This document shows, piece by piece, positions 1 to 10,527 of a stretch of DNA of 64,000 bases. The stretch lies in NCBI RefSeq assembly GCF_031755915.1, contig NC_083384.1, positions 3,619,501 to 3,683,500 on the forward strand, given 5' to 3'. The first letter of the stretch is position 1. The number at the start of each line of letters is the position of its first letter. The position numbers were made by a program, and so were the translations under genes. The stretch is from Ziziphus jujuba. Lineage: Eukaryota; Streptophyta; Magnoliopsida; Rosales; Rhamnaceae. A model generated the notes under the pieces. That model was not told the origin of the DNA. It saw only the letters and a program-made list of their open reading frames with translations, and made no database searches.

Positions 1-145
1 CAAACAAGGTCTCGACACTCGTGTTTGCACACTAGTTCCGGCTTTTACCCTCTTTTAAGCTCACACTCTCTTGCCTTTTTTTCACTCAAAGAATTATCTC
101 AAAGTTCTAATTAAAACACCCACAAAACAGAAATTAGATCACTAG
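1..145 (-). repeat. Gypsy-family leader fragment fused to a truncated LTR
   Basis: This is the reverse complement of the untranslated leader just upstream of gag in the younger element (about 4347-4490), at high similarity by eye. It is joined to the LTR at 146 across a shared CTAG/TAG, which looks like a deletion between short direct repeats that removed the last third of the LTR and most of the leader. Confidence 0.75.
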
Positions 146-919
146 TAGTTGGCTGAAACTATACTTCCTTTCCTAATCTAAGTTTGATTAATTAATTCCT
201 TTATATTAAATTAGGAATTAATTAATTTACAATGGAAAGAATAAAATAAAAACCTTCCTAAAGTTATTTTTCCAGAAAATAAATAAATAACAGCCAAAAA
301 GTAATGGTAGTTTCCTAAAACAAAAAGTAAAAACAAATTAGGAAACTAAAAATGCTAGCCTTTTTGATCAAGTTGACTTTGATCAATCTTTCACCTCTTT
401 GAGCTCCAAATTAGCTTCTAGATGCTCTGTAGGATGCCAAATAAGCTGAATATGAAGTCCACACGTTGCCCATGCTTGGAAAAATAAGAAAAGGCTAATA
501 TAGTAAAATATAGTAAAGCCAGCAAGCAATACAGCAAATTCGGCCAAATTGTTGAAGCTATCCGTACAAGCCCTTTTTGATTGCATTTGAGGCTGCTTTA
601 ACTTGATTCCATGACCTCTTAGGCATATGTATTGAACCTATAAAGCATTGGAACCATTTCATGCTTCCCAGACTCCAAAAATGTACCAAAACCGTCACCC
701 GGGTCCGGACCAGTCTCCAGCGCTTGTATCAGCAAAACAGGTCTTGGTTCTTTGGTCATGATCATTCCTTCTTGATTATGATTTATCCTTGGAATAAGCA
801 CAGAAAGGTTATCCTTGAACTTTTTGGCTTGTGCTCTAGTGATTGGTCCCACCTTCATCCGTAATGGATCGGCATCCCAGCGGGTTGTCTGTTGTACGGG
901 TTCGAACGGATTCGCATCA
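146..919 (-). repeat. Partial 3' LTR of the older gypsy element
   Basis: On the minus strand the LTR starts at 919 with TGATGCGAATCC after a purine-rich tract (920-929, reverse complement of ccttccttgg). It matches the solo LTR at 53785-54906 more closely than the LTRs of the element at 2255-8555, so two subfamilies are present. It retains an open frame (945-619) containing GPITRAQAKKFKDN, the tail of the pol polyprotein that runs into U3 in this family. The final ~340 bases of the LTR are missing. Confidence 0.8.
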
Positions 920-2126
920 CCTTCCTTGGAGTGCAAAAATATCATCCAATTCTTCCACTAGATTGTCTTCAAAATTATCTTCCTGAAATCCTACTCTAGG
1001 CTGACCATGATGTCCTCATCCTAGACGTCAACCTCAATGTAATTCCACCCTTGGATTCGATCCACCTTGTGATGTTTCTAACCTGTCCATCATTTGATCT
1101 AGTTGATCAAAATGAGCATTCATCCTTTGAAGTTGTTCCAAGACTACCATTATGTCGAAAGGTTCACCTCCAATTCCTGTTGCTCTGGAGTCACACTTGA
1201 ACCCTACTAATTCTTCTTCATTAATTCTAAATGAGCCATCTCCTCTCCTCATCCTTGAATCTGCCATGTTAGTATAAACTTATCAACAAACAGCAACAAA
1301 AAGCAAGCAAATATCAAGTGAATTGATAAAACCTTGTCTTAGCCTAACTTACCAAAAATAAGATAATTCAACAAGTAATTTTTGAAATCAATAAGAAACT
1401 GCCTAGAATATTAAGAAACCAATAATTTAAGGATAAAATTTAGGAAAGATATCCAAGCAACAAACAAGAACAATTTTGAACAAAATATGGAATAGTTGTT
1501 TGTTGTAGTTCTTGTGATTTAAGTCTTTGTATCAAATCCTTTACCAATTATGATCCAAACAATTTTAGCACTTAAAATTCAATTTTCGAGCAACCAAATA
1601 TTGAATATATAGGCAACAACTCAGCAACTCCAATAATTTTCCAGCAAACAAATTCGAACTCCAAACTTCAACTAAAAACCGGCCTTTTACAATTTTTATT
1701 TTTTTTTATCTTCGGCTTTTTTTTTTTTATCTACTCACAGAATATAAACACAACTATAGTAGCAAAAATCAACACCAAAAATTGCAATTCCAGCACCAAA
1801 TCCAAGACCACACTCCAAACAAAAACAAATTGCACAATTTGTAGGATTTGTGCAATATGCTTCCAAACTTCTTCTTCTTTTTTTTTTAATATATGAATGC
1901 AAATAAAAATTAACAATAAACCAAATTAATAAGAACAATGATGAAAAACAACTAACAAACTAGGAAGCAAAATACGGTAAAACAAAGAAACCTAATTTGA
2001 CTAGGAAATTTTATTTTATTTTTAAGGCAGAACATGTACAAAGTAAGAATAATCTTAACCTAATGCAAAAATTGCCAATTAATGCCAAAAAAAAAAGATA
2101 TATCAAATCTAAACAAAATTCGGCTC
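920..2126 (-). other. Internal remnant of the older gypsy element (leader, gag start, then deletion)
   Basis: From 2126 down to 1268 this is colinear with the leader of the younger element (compare 3405-4555), including its poly-A/T tracts. At 2123-2126 only the last bases of the primer-binding site survive, because a deletion removed the LTR end and most of the PBS. Gag begins at 1267; shortly after 1034 the frame breaks and the rest of gag and pol has been deleted down to the polypurine tract beside the LTR at 919. The open frames at 1731-1938 are leader sequence, not genes. Confidence 0.7.
1034..1267 (-). pseudogene. Gag N-terminal fragment, older gypsy element
   Basis: A 77-codon frame beginning MADSRMRRGDGSFRINEEE aligns with the gag start of the younger element (MADSRIRKGDPPLRINEEE at 4556). 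Later it has a short helical segment (VLEQLQRMNAHFDQLDQMMD) matching VLESIQWVSAQVEHVNQRMG there. The frame ends in a stop and the capsid, zinc knuckle and protease portions are absent. It is a dead fragment of the capsid-forming polyprotein. Confidence 0.75.
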
Positions 2127-2254
2127 ATATTAGCCCGGATCGACAAATTAAGTTCAAGTTCTTATGGTCACCTCAACCCCTAATCAACCTATGACTAGAA
2201 ACCTTGGTATATGATGAAGATACCACAATAGGTGTTGGATGTTCTATTGATAAG
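2127..2254 (-). repeat. Older gypsy 5' LTR, distal part (severed)
   Basis: The reverse complement reads through the family's conserved LTR 3' segment (CTATTGTGG, ACCAAGGTTTCTA, GATCCGGGCTAATAT). It is cut at 2254 by the younger element. Bases 2250-2254 (ATAAG) are that element's left target duplication. The true LTR end (ending GTATCA) is deleted at 2126/2127. Confidence 0.8.
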
Positions 2255-3390
2255 TGATGTGATTCCGTCCGAGCCCGCTCCACCGATAACCTGCTGGGGT
2301 GCTGACTCGACACGGATGAAGACTAGGCCAATCACAAGAGCTCAAATTAATAGATTTAAGGACAACCTGGGAGTATTTATACAGGGGGTAATCAATCTCA
2401 ACAGAGCTTGTCCATACTTGAAGATACAAAGCCTATTCTAAGCATCCAAGTGGTGGAAGCCGATACGGACCCAGGTGACGGTTTTGGTACATTTTTGGAG
2501 TCCGGGAAGCATGAAATGGTTCCAATGCTTTATGGATTCAATACATATGCCTAAGAGGTCATGGAATCAAGTTAAAGCAGCCTCAAATGCAATCAAAAAG
2601 GGCTTGTACGGGCAGCCTCAACAATTTGGCCGAATTTGTTGTATTGCTTGCTGGCTTTACTGTATTTTACTGTATTAGCCTTTTCTTATTTTTTCAAGCA
2701 TGGGCAACGTGTGGGAGTTCATATTCAGCTTATTTGGCATCCTAAAAATCATCTAGAAGCTGATTTGAAGCTCAAAGAGGTCAAAGATTGATCAAAGTCA
2801 ACTTGATCAAAAAGGCTAGCATTTTTAGTTTCCTAATTTGTTTTTACTTTTTGTTTTAGGAAACTACCATTACTTTTTGGCTTTTATTTATTTATTTTCT
2901 GGAAAAATAACTTTAGGAAGCTTTTTATTTTATTCTTTCCATTATAAATTAATTAATTCCTAATTTAATATAAAGGAATTAATTAATCAAACTTAGATTA
3001 GGAAAGGAAGTATAGTTTCAGCCAACTAGGTTTCTTTATGTGTGGTGGCTGGTTTTCTTTATGTTCTAGGGTTTTATTTCATGGCTTTGTAGCCTATTTA
3101 AAGGCTTAGTTATCAATAAGAATAAAACTTTGATTTGATAAAGAAAATACTTGTGAGATTAATTATCTCTTTGTTCTTTGAGAACACCTAAAACACCATT
3201 AGAGAATTGGTTGTTTTCGCTTGACTTATCAATAGGTTTTCCATCCCCTATTGTGGCGTCTACATTATACCAAGGTTTCTAACCACATGTTGGTTAGGGG
3301 TTGAGGTCAATTCCATTAGAACCTAAACTTAATGAAGATCCGGGCTAATATAATACGGGTTTAGGAGCAGGTTGTCCTAGGTTCGTATCA
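2255..3390 (+). repeat. 5' LTR of the young gypsy element
   Basis: It starts TGATGTGATTCC and ends GTTCGTATCA. The first ~130 bases can be read as the C-terminal tail of the pol polyprotein ([17 protein letters not shown]). A TATTTAAA box lies about 290 bases before the end. Confidence 0.93.
3095..3102 (+). promoter_or_regulatory. Candidate TATA box in the gypsy LTR
   Basis: TATTTAAA lies in a context conserved in the other LTR (8260-8267) and in the solo LTR near 54.6 kb. The position fits the U3/R junction of an LTR, but no transcript start can be read from the sequence. Confidence 0.35.
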
Positions 3391-3392
3391 TT

Positions 3393-3404
3393 TGGTATCA
3401 GAGC
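3393..3404 (+). other. Primer-binding site (initiator tRNA-Met)
   Basis: TGGTATCAGAGC, two bases after the 5' LTR, is the standard plant complement of the initiator methionine tRNA 3' end, where minus-strand DNA synthesis begins. Confidence 0.92.
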
Positions 3405-4555
3405 TAAATTTTGTTCAGGTTTGATCTATCTTTATTTGCTTTATTTGTTTTTGTGTTATTCTGGAATTTTAGCATTAGGTTAAGGTTGCATCCATCCTAT
3501 ACATGTTCAGCATTTAAAAAAAAAAAAAAAATTCATTCCTAGTTGATTTAGGATTTCCTAGTTTTATCGTATTTTTGTTTCCTAGTTTGTTGGTTGTCTT
3601 TTATCATTGTTCTTGTTAATTTGGTTTTTGTTGATTTTTCTTTGCTGTTTTAGTCTTAAATATTTGCATTCATATATTAAAAAAAAAAAAAACAAGAAAA
3701 AAAAAGTTTGCAGCAACATTTAAAAAAAATAATAATAATAACTGCACATTTTGTTTATTTGGAGGTCACGGGTTTGGTGTTTGTTTTGGATTTGGAATTG
3801 CAATTTTAGTACTTACTCTTGCTACTGAAGTTTTTTATGTCCTGTGAGTGAAAAAAAAAAAAAAAGAAGAGGCAAAGCCGGATAAAAAAAAATAAATAAA
3901 TAAATAAAAATATTTCGGCTTGTTGGAGTTTGATTTGTTTGCTGGGAATTTGTTGGAGCTGCTGGTTTTTTTGTTTATTTATTCAATATTTGAATTGCTG
4001 GGAAATTATTTTTGCTGCTGGATATTTGGATTTTGGGTGCTTAAATTATTTGGATTAAAATCAGTTAAAGGATTTGATACAAAACTTGAATTACAAAGAA
4101 CAACAACCAACAACTATTCTATATTTTTGTTCCATTTGATTCTTGTTCATATTTGAATTTCTTTTCCTGGAATTTTATTCTTGAACTCATAATCTAATAC
4201 CATCTGGTGCAGTTTTCAAAAATTCCAACGTGTTTCCATTATTTTGTGTTTTCTTGTCTAGAAAACCGAAAAATTAGGATTTGTTGGATTCTTTCGGTAT
4301 TGCCTACTTTTTGCTACTGTTTTGTTGATAAGTTTAATTAAAACATATTAGTGATCTAATTGCTGTTTTGTGGGTGTTTTAATTAGAACTATGAGATAAT
4401 TCATTGAGTGGAAAAAGGCAAGATTGTGTGAGCTTAAAAGAGGGTAAAAGCCGAAACTAGTGTGCAAGCACGAGTGTCAAGACCTTGTTTGAGTGAAACA
4501 CGTGAGGGAGTGAATATTGTGAGGATTTATTTTATTTTTACAGTATTTTAATAAC
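3405..4555 (+). other. Untranslated leader of the young gypsy element
   Basis: About 1.15 kb between the primer-binding site and gag, rich in A and T tracts (3515-3532, 3680-3735, 3850-3910). The same leader is present, inverted, at 1268-2126, so it is a family trait. No long open frame that I would call coding; the packaging signal would lie here. Confidence 0.7.
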
Positions 4556-6282
4556 ATGGCAGATTCTAGAATAAGAAAAGGAGATCCACCTTTGAGGATC
4601 AATGAGGAGGAGTCCGTAGCATTCCATGGCGATGCCCGAGCTACCGGGAGTGGAGACCAAGTGGACATGAGAGCTGTTTTGGAGTCAATACAGTGGGTTA
4701 GTGCTCAAGTTGAGCATGTGAATCAAAGGATGGGAAGACTAGAAGTTTCAAAAGGAATGCCGAACACAAGAGATAGGCAAGAATTCCATGGAGGACGAGG
4801 TCGAGGTCGAGGAGGTCGTGAGAGACCGAGAGAGGAATTTGAGGAGGAGAATTTCGGTGGAGACTTTGGGAAAGGCATGGACGAAAACTTTGCTGTCCAA
4901 GAGAGAGCTGGCCGTGGAAGATATAGGAGGGAAGAAACAGATGACAATCTTAGCAATATCAAGATCAACATCCCACCATTCATGGGAAAAAGTGACCCCG
5001 AAGCATATTGGAGTGGGAAGAAAAAATGGATATGATATTTGACCGCCATAATTATTCAGAGGCTAAGAAGGTGAAATTGGCAGCAATGGAGTTTGGCCAT
5101 TATGCACTTCAATGGTGGACCAATGAGCAAAACACCCGAAGGAGAGTTGGTGATGACTTGATTACTACATGGTGACAAATGAAAGGAGCCATGCGGAAGC
5201 GATTCGTACCATCACACTATCATAGGTTGCTGCATCAAAGACTTCAATCTTTATCTCAAGGACATGGATCCATGGAGGATTATTACAAGGCGATGGAGAT
5301 ACTTATGATGAGATTGAACTTGAATGAAGATAGGGAAGCAACCATGGCAAGGTTTCTTGATGGTTTGAATCGTGAAATAGCCAATCAACTAGAATTGCAA
5401 CAATATGTGGAATTGGAGGAGATGTTGCATGTGGCTATTAAATTAGAGCATCAATTCAAGAGGAGGGGTGTAAGATCATGGTTTGGAGGTGTTTCCAACA
5501 GTGGAAGGTCCAATTCAAGTGGCTGGAGGAACAATCCCATCTATGAAAGCAAGCCAAAGCCGAAAGTCAAAGAAGAAAGTTCAAACTGGCCAAGGAAGGA
5601 GACTAGAATCAAATCTGTCCAAGCACCAAAGAATGAGGTAAAATTAGATCCTAAACCTTCTAGAACTCATGATGTTGTGTGTTTTAAGTGCCAGGGAGGA
5701 GGACACATTGATAGCCAATGCCCGAATACAAGAATCATGGTGTTAAAGGGCAATGACGAGCTAGAATCGGAATGTGAAGAAAGTGAGGATGAAGCCAAGC
5801 AAGAGGAGGAGGACTTGAAGGATGAACTCGAAACCTTGCCAGCATCCAATGATGAATTAAACTTGCTTTCTAGGAGAGTATTTGCTGCATACAAAGATGA
5901 GGATGAAATTCAAAGAGAGAACATCTTCCACACCCGATGTGAAATTCAAGGTAAGATTTGTAGTATGATTATTGATAATGGAAGTTGTACAAATGTAATT
6001 AGTAACATTGTAGTTGATAAATTAGGCTTAATAACTATTAAACATCCAGAACCTTATAGATTACAATGGCTTAATGATGGTGGTGAAATAAAAGTGAATA
6101 AACAAGCCAAAGTAAAATTTAATATAGGTAGATATGAGGATGTAGTTTTATGTGATATTGTACCCATGATTGCTGGACATATACTATTAGGTAGACCATG
6201 GCAATTTTATAAAGATGCTACTCATTTTGGTCGAGAAAATAGTATTGTTTTCAGGTTTAAAGGGAAGAAGGTTAAGCTGTAA
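4556..6282 (+). pseudogene. gag-protease of the young gypsy element, frameshifted
   Basis: The start MADSRIRKGDPPLRINEEE is followed by an Arg/Gly-rich segment and then capsid homology (retrotrans_gag type: EFGHYALQWW near 5090, then KRFVPSHYHRLLHQRLQSL). A one-base loss near 5009 shifts the frame and an in-frame TGA sits at about 5176, just before the 5179 reading frame. Downstream come a CX2CX4HX4C zinc knuckle (CFKCQGGGHIDSQC, about 5680-5720), an acidic linker, and an aspartic protease with IIDNGSCTNVI at 5967-6000 and ILLGRPW at 6181-6204. The protease active site reads D-N-G rather than the usual D-S/T-G, so it may be inactive. The frame ends at 6282 without continuing into reverse transcriptase. 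Confidence 0.85.
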
Positions 6283-7189
6283 CCATTATCTCCTAAAAAG
6301 GTTTACAAAGACCAATTACAAATGCAACAAAGGAGAGAAGCCGAAAAGCTCAAGGAAAAAGCAAGTATGGCACCAACGACTTCACCATCCTTTCAAGAAG
6401 GTAAGAATGAGGTTGCTGATCAAGGTAAGGTTTCTAAGACTCATATTGAGTGGAAAGATCAAAGAAAGTGGCAAACCCGAGAGCTTGGAGAAGGAAGGGA
6501 AATCCGAAGGTTTGCGCCAATCCAAGGGGGAAAAAGAAAAAGAAAGAAAAGAAAGGTCAACTAGCAACTTTTATTTGAGTTTAGGGGATATTAATAAGGT
6601 TATTAAGTTTAAGAAACCTTTGCTGGTCATGATTTATAAAGATAATTATTTTAATGATCAAACTAACTTTGAAGAACTTGAATTGCCAAGTTCAATTATT
6701 TCTCTTTTGAAGGAATTTGGAGATGTCTTCCCAAATGAAATTCCAAGTGGACTACCATCCAATCAAGAGGGAAAAGGTGAGCTTGTTGTCCAAGGTAAGT
6801 CTTCTAATACTCAGGTTGTGTGGAAAATTTTTAATAAAACCAAGAGTGAGAAATTTGGTGCAAAAGCCGAGAGTGAGGAAGGTGAGATGGCCGTGAGCGA
6901 GAAAGGAAAAGGAAGACAAGAAAGGAAAAATATAAATTTTTATCTTAGCATTTGTGATGTTAATAAAGTAATTATGAATAAGAAATCATTGCTGACCATG
7001 AATTTTAAAGATACTTATTTAAAGATATCTTTATTTCATCGAACTTTATCTGCATTGTTGAGAGCTCTACTTAGTGGCAATTTGAAAATTTGGGAAATAT
7101 TGATTGCTAACTTTAAAAAGTGTAATTTTTACCATAATGAGCATTTATTTCTAGATTTTGTTGTAATAGTGTTTGACACAGGAGAATAG
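6283..7189 (+). pseudogene. Scrambled pol remnants with an internal duplication
   Basis: Two reading frames are needed to follow this segment. FGDVFPNEIPSGLPS (about 6720-6765) is the conserved linker before reverse transcriptase, but the polymerase does not follow. Instead, a block containing NFYLSLGDINKVIKFKKPLL is repeated imperfectly as NFYLSICDVNKVIMNKKSLL about 370 bases later. After it, FHRTLSALLRALLSGNLKIWE resembles an internal part of integrase. It is followed directly by LIANFKKCNFYHNEHLFLDF, which resembles the reverse transcriptase core (N-L-K-K-C...F-L-G-F). Integrase before polymerase is the wrong order, so the segment was built by template switching or repeated rearrangement. 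Confidence 0.6.
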
Positions 7190-7555
7190 GTTTGGTTGCA
7201 CTTACGAAAGGAAAGGTTTCCTAATCAAAGAAAGTCAAAGCTCATGCAGCCTATGGATGGACCTTTTCAAGTTTTGGAGCCGAATAACAAGAATGCCTAC
7301 AAGCCTAATTTACCGGGTGAGTATAACATGAGTGCTGCATTTAATGTTGCTGATTTAACTCCTTTTGCTACAGGTGATGATCTTGATATGAGGACAAATC
7401 CTTTTCAAGAGGAGGGGAATGATATGATTCCGCCGGAGCCCACTCCACCGATAACCTGCTGGGGTGCTGACTCGACACGGATGAAGATTAGGCCAATCAC
7501 AAGAGCTCAAATTAAGAGATTTAAGGACAACCTGGGAGTATTTATACAGGGGTAA
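7190..7555 (+). pseudogene. Integrase C-terminus and pol tail, reading into the 3' LTR
   Basis: The frame [18 protein letters not shown]...DGPFQVLE...[15 protein letters not shown] is the C-terminal part of Ty3/gypsy integrase. It continues through [13 protein letters not shown], crosses the polypurine tract and enters the LTR at 7420, ending [20 protein letters not shown] at 7555. About 45 codons of pol are therefore encoded by the LTR. The catalytic integrase core is absent. Confidence 0.75.
7407..7419 (+). other. Polypurine tract
   Basis: AAGAGGAGGGGAA directly before the 3' LTR is the expected plus-strand primer. It also codes for part of the pol tail. Confidence 0.85.
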
Positions 7556-8555
7556 TCAATCTCAACAGAGCTTGTCCATACTTGAAGATACAAAGCCTAT
7601 TCTAAGCACCCAAGTGGTGGAAGCCGATACGGACCCGGGTGACGGTTTTGGTACATTTTTGGAGTCCAGGATGCATGAAATGGTTCCAATGCTTTATGGG
7701 TTCAATAAATATGCCTAAGAGGTCATGGAATCAAGTTAAATCAGGCCTCAAATGCAATCAAAAAGGGCTTGTACGGGCAGCCTCAACAATTTGGCCGAAT
7801 TTGCTGTATTGCTTGCTGGCTTTACTGTATTTTACTGTATTAGCCTTTTCTTATTTTTCCAAGCATGGGCAACGTGTGGGACTTCATATTCAGCTTATTT
7901 AGCATCCTAAAAATCATCTAGAAGCTGATTTGAAGCTCAAAGAGGTCAAAGATTGATCAAAGTCAACTTGATCAAAAAGGCTAGCATTTTTAGTTTCCTA
8001 ATTTGTTTTTACTTTTTGTTTTAGGAAACTACCATTACTTTTTGGCTTTTATTTATTTATTTTCTGGAAAAATAACTTTAGGAAGCTTTTTATTTTATTC
8101 TTTCCATTATAAATTAATTAATTCCTAATTTAATATAAAGGAATTAATTAATCAAACTTAGATTAGGAAAGGAAGTATAGTTTCAGCCAACTAGGTTTCT
8201 TTATGTGTGGTGGCTGGTTTTCTTTATGTTCTAGGGTTTTATTTCGTGGCTTTGTAGCCTATTTAAAGGCTTAGTTATCAATAAGAATAAAACTTTGATT
8301 TGATAAAGAAAATACTTGTGAGATTAATTATCTCTTTGTTCTTTGAGAACACCTAAAACACCATTAGAGAATTGGTTGTTTTAGCTTGACTTATCAATAG
8401 GTTTTCCATCCCCTATTGTGGCGTCTACATTCTACCAATGTTTCTAACCACATGTTGGTTAGGGGTTGAGGTCAATTCCATTAGAACCTGAACTTAATTA
8501 AGATCCGGGCTAATATAATACGGGTTTAGGAGCAGGTCGTCCTAGGTTCGTATCA
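7420..8555 (+). repeat. 3' LTR of the young gypsy element
   Basis: 1,136 bp, the same length as the 5' LTR. It starts TGATATGATTCC and ends GTTCGTATCA, followed by ATAAG (8556-8560). Confidence 0.93.
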
Positions 8556-9513
8556 ATAAGTCAAAACTAAAACACGTGTTTTAGGTGTTCAAAGAGAACA
8601 AAGAGAATTTTTTGTCATAAGTTTTTATGTTAAATATTAAAGGTGCTTTCTCATTGAAAAATCAGCCCTTAAATAGGCTAAAGTCCCAAATAATAAACCC
8701 TAACTTTCTAGGTAAAATTCGACCTCAAGGAATTAGGAAACAAAGGTGGCCAAATTTTTAATGCTTTCCTAAACTAATTTGGATTAATTAATTCCCTTAT
8801 TTTGAATTAGAAATTAATTAATTTACAATTGAAATAATAAAATAATAACTTTCCTAAGTTAATTTTTCCAGAAAAATAATTAAATAAAACCAAAATAAAA
8901 GCTAGTTTCCTAAAACAAAAAGTCAAACTCAAATTAGGAAACTAGTTGACTAGTTTGACAACTAAGCGATCTTTGACCAATTTTCAGCTTGTAAAGGCTC
9001 CAAATTACCTCCCATATTCCATGTAGAATGACAAATAGGATTAATAATGATTCCCATATGTTTCCCTTGATTGGAACAAAGAGAAAATGCCAAATCAACA
9101 AAATATAGCAAAGCCAGCGACAAATACACCAAAACATGCCAACAATCCCTTCCATTCGCAAATGGCTTTCTTGGATGCTTTTGCTTCTACCTTGACTTCA
9201 TTCCATGACATCTTAGTCATATCAAGTGAATTCAAGAAGTGTTGAACATATTCCATGCTGTCCGCAATCCATAAATGCAATAAAACAACTACCCAGGTCC
9301 AACTCGGCCTCCACCATTTGGATGCATAAAACACATCTTGTATCTTCGGATATGGATAAACCCTTTTGTGAATTGATAACTCCCTATATGAATCCAGCTA
9401 GGTTGTCTTTAAATCTCTTAGCTTGTGCTCTAGTGATTGGTCCGGTCTTCATCTGTATTGGATTGGTACCCCAGCGGGTAGTCGGTTGTACAAGCACGGA
9501 TGGATTCTCATCA
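8556..9513 (-). repeat. Older gypsy 5' LTR, proximal part
   Basis: The reverse complement begins at 9513 with TGATGAGAATCC and is colinear with the family LTR, including the U3 pol-tail region. It ends at the ATAAG target site where the younger element entered. Older than the 2,255-8,555 LTRs by visible divergence. Confidence 0.85.
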
Positions 9514-9876
9514 CCATCATAGACGAAGCCCCCTGATGAGTGAGCAAGTGATTCATCAGTGCTAAGATGAAGAAATGAATGCCAATCTCCAATGCCAACA
9601 TTTGGTGGGTATGGAAAATTTCCAGTGCCACCGGACCAATCATGGTGCTAGCCCTTATACTTTATAATCTGTCTAGTGCCATTGAAAATTTGGCCCGACG
9701 TGGACAGACCACCAGTGGCCATTCCTTGGATCTGCTAGCTTAGTTACTATATTCTTAAGTATGTACCAAAGAAAATAGCTCAATTGTTCATTGCCTGTCA
9801 AAACTACATATCTATATATGCATATGCATATGTATATAGATATAGGAAATTTGTGCTGGTGTTGCACATCACGCAT
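9514..9876 (-). pseudogene. Jasmonate-induced-protein-like gene fragment, copy a
   Basis: On the minus strand two frames together read NEQLSYFLWYILKNIVTKLADP, then after a frameshift IIKYKG, GTGNFPYPPNVGIGDW, FLHLSTDES and GGFVYDG, where the older gypsy element cuts it at 9513. Spaced motifs of the form G-x-x-PYP...G-x-W-x-x-FLH...VY-x-G resemble the 23-kDa jasmonate-induced protein family; this comes from memory of the family, not a search. Three plus-strand copies exist (21.3, 28.4 and 30.9 kb), so this one is inverted. Not functional: frameshifted and truncated. Confidence 0.5.
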
Positions 9877-10504
9877 GAATTAGGCACATGACATATAGCT
9901 ATAAATAAGTGGAAGCACAAGTAATTGGGCATTAAGTACTATATCAACATCTTACACACACACATATATTATTGTATATGCTTACAAATAAAAAACTTTG
10001 GATCTGCATTGTAGCTAGGTTGGGTAATTAATTCATTTAGTCAAAATTTTCACACCTTTCATACATCATAGTTTAAATTTACAATACAAAAAATTTTCCA
10101 TTATTTTGAATAGGTTATTATGTTTATTACATGGATTTTTAATACGGTTTTGCTGAATTTATAATATATGGATTTTTATTTTTATTTTATATAGTTACGA
10201 TCAAATGTTGTATTTTACAATTTTTTATTGAAAATTTGTTTTGGAAAAAACAAATCTTGGCCTGCAAGGCTCCACTCCTGGTTACATACATAAGAAGAAA
10301 TGGCTCTTTAAATATTAGCAGACCAAAGGATAATACAATTTAACAATATTTCTTTTGAAAGACCATAGAATATCTTAAAAGTAACATAAACTCGCCATAT
10401 CATAAAATATAATGGTACCAACCATACATACATACATACATACATATTCATCATTACTGCATAAGCTAGGCATCCTCAACATGCGATTAAATTGACATAA
10501 AAGG

Positions 10505-10527
10505 CCATGATAATATGCATATCATGG
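10505..10527 (-). repeat. 23-bp near-palindrome, copy 1
   Basis: Arms CCATGATA and TATCATGG around an AT core. It recurs at 12468, 20543, 30229 and 31892 and marks the duplicated unit. Confidence 0.7.

Larger units (their letters stand above)
2255..8555 (+). mobile_element. Young non-autonomous Ty3/gypsy retrotransposon (TR-GAG type)
   Basis: Both LTRs are 1,136 bp, start TGAT and end GTATCA, and the element is flanked by ATAAG on both sides (2250-2254 and 8556-8560). A primer-binding site for initiator tRNA-Met follows the 5' LTR and a purine tract precedes the 3' LTR. Inside are gag, a zinc knuckle and a retroviral-type aspartic protease. Reverse transcriptase, RNase H and most of integrase are missing, with only scraps left, so it must have moved using enzymes of a relative. 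By eye the LTRs differ at about 25 positions (~98% identity), so the insertion is fairly recent. The pol tail running into the LTR and the TGATG-like LTR start recall CRM-type chromoviruses, but that clade assignment is inference. Confidence 0.93.
1..9513 (-). mobile_element. Older, decayed Ty3/gypsy element, split by a younger relative
   Basis: Read on the minus strand, 9513 to 8556 and then 2254 to 2127 form one 5' LTR, interrupted by the younger plus-strand element (2255-8555). The internal region is 2126-920 and the 3' LTR is the partial copy 919-146. Joining the two LTR halves at the duplicated ATAAG restores one continuous LTR colinear with the younger copy's LTR. Most of gag and all of pol are gone. 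The first 145 bases are leader sequence again, so the left part is rearranged or belongs to a tandem copy off the window. The insertion point at 9513/9514 lies in a jasmonate-induced-protein-like fragment; the other flank is outside the window. Confidence 0.8.

Noticed and set aside
661..864. Plus-strand open frame in the first kilobase
   Set aside because: Antisense shadow of the LTR-encoded pol tail on the minus strand.
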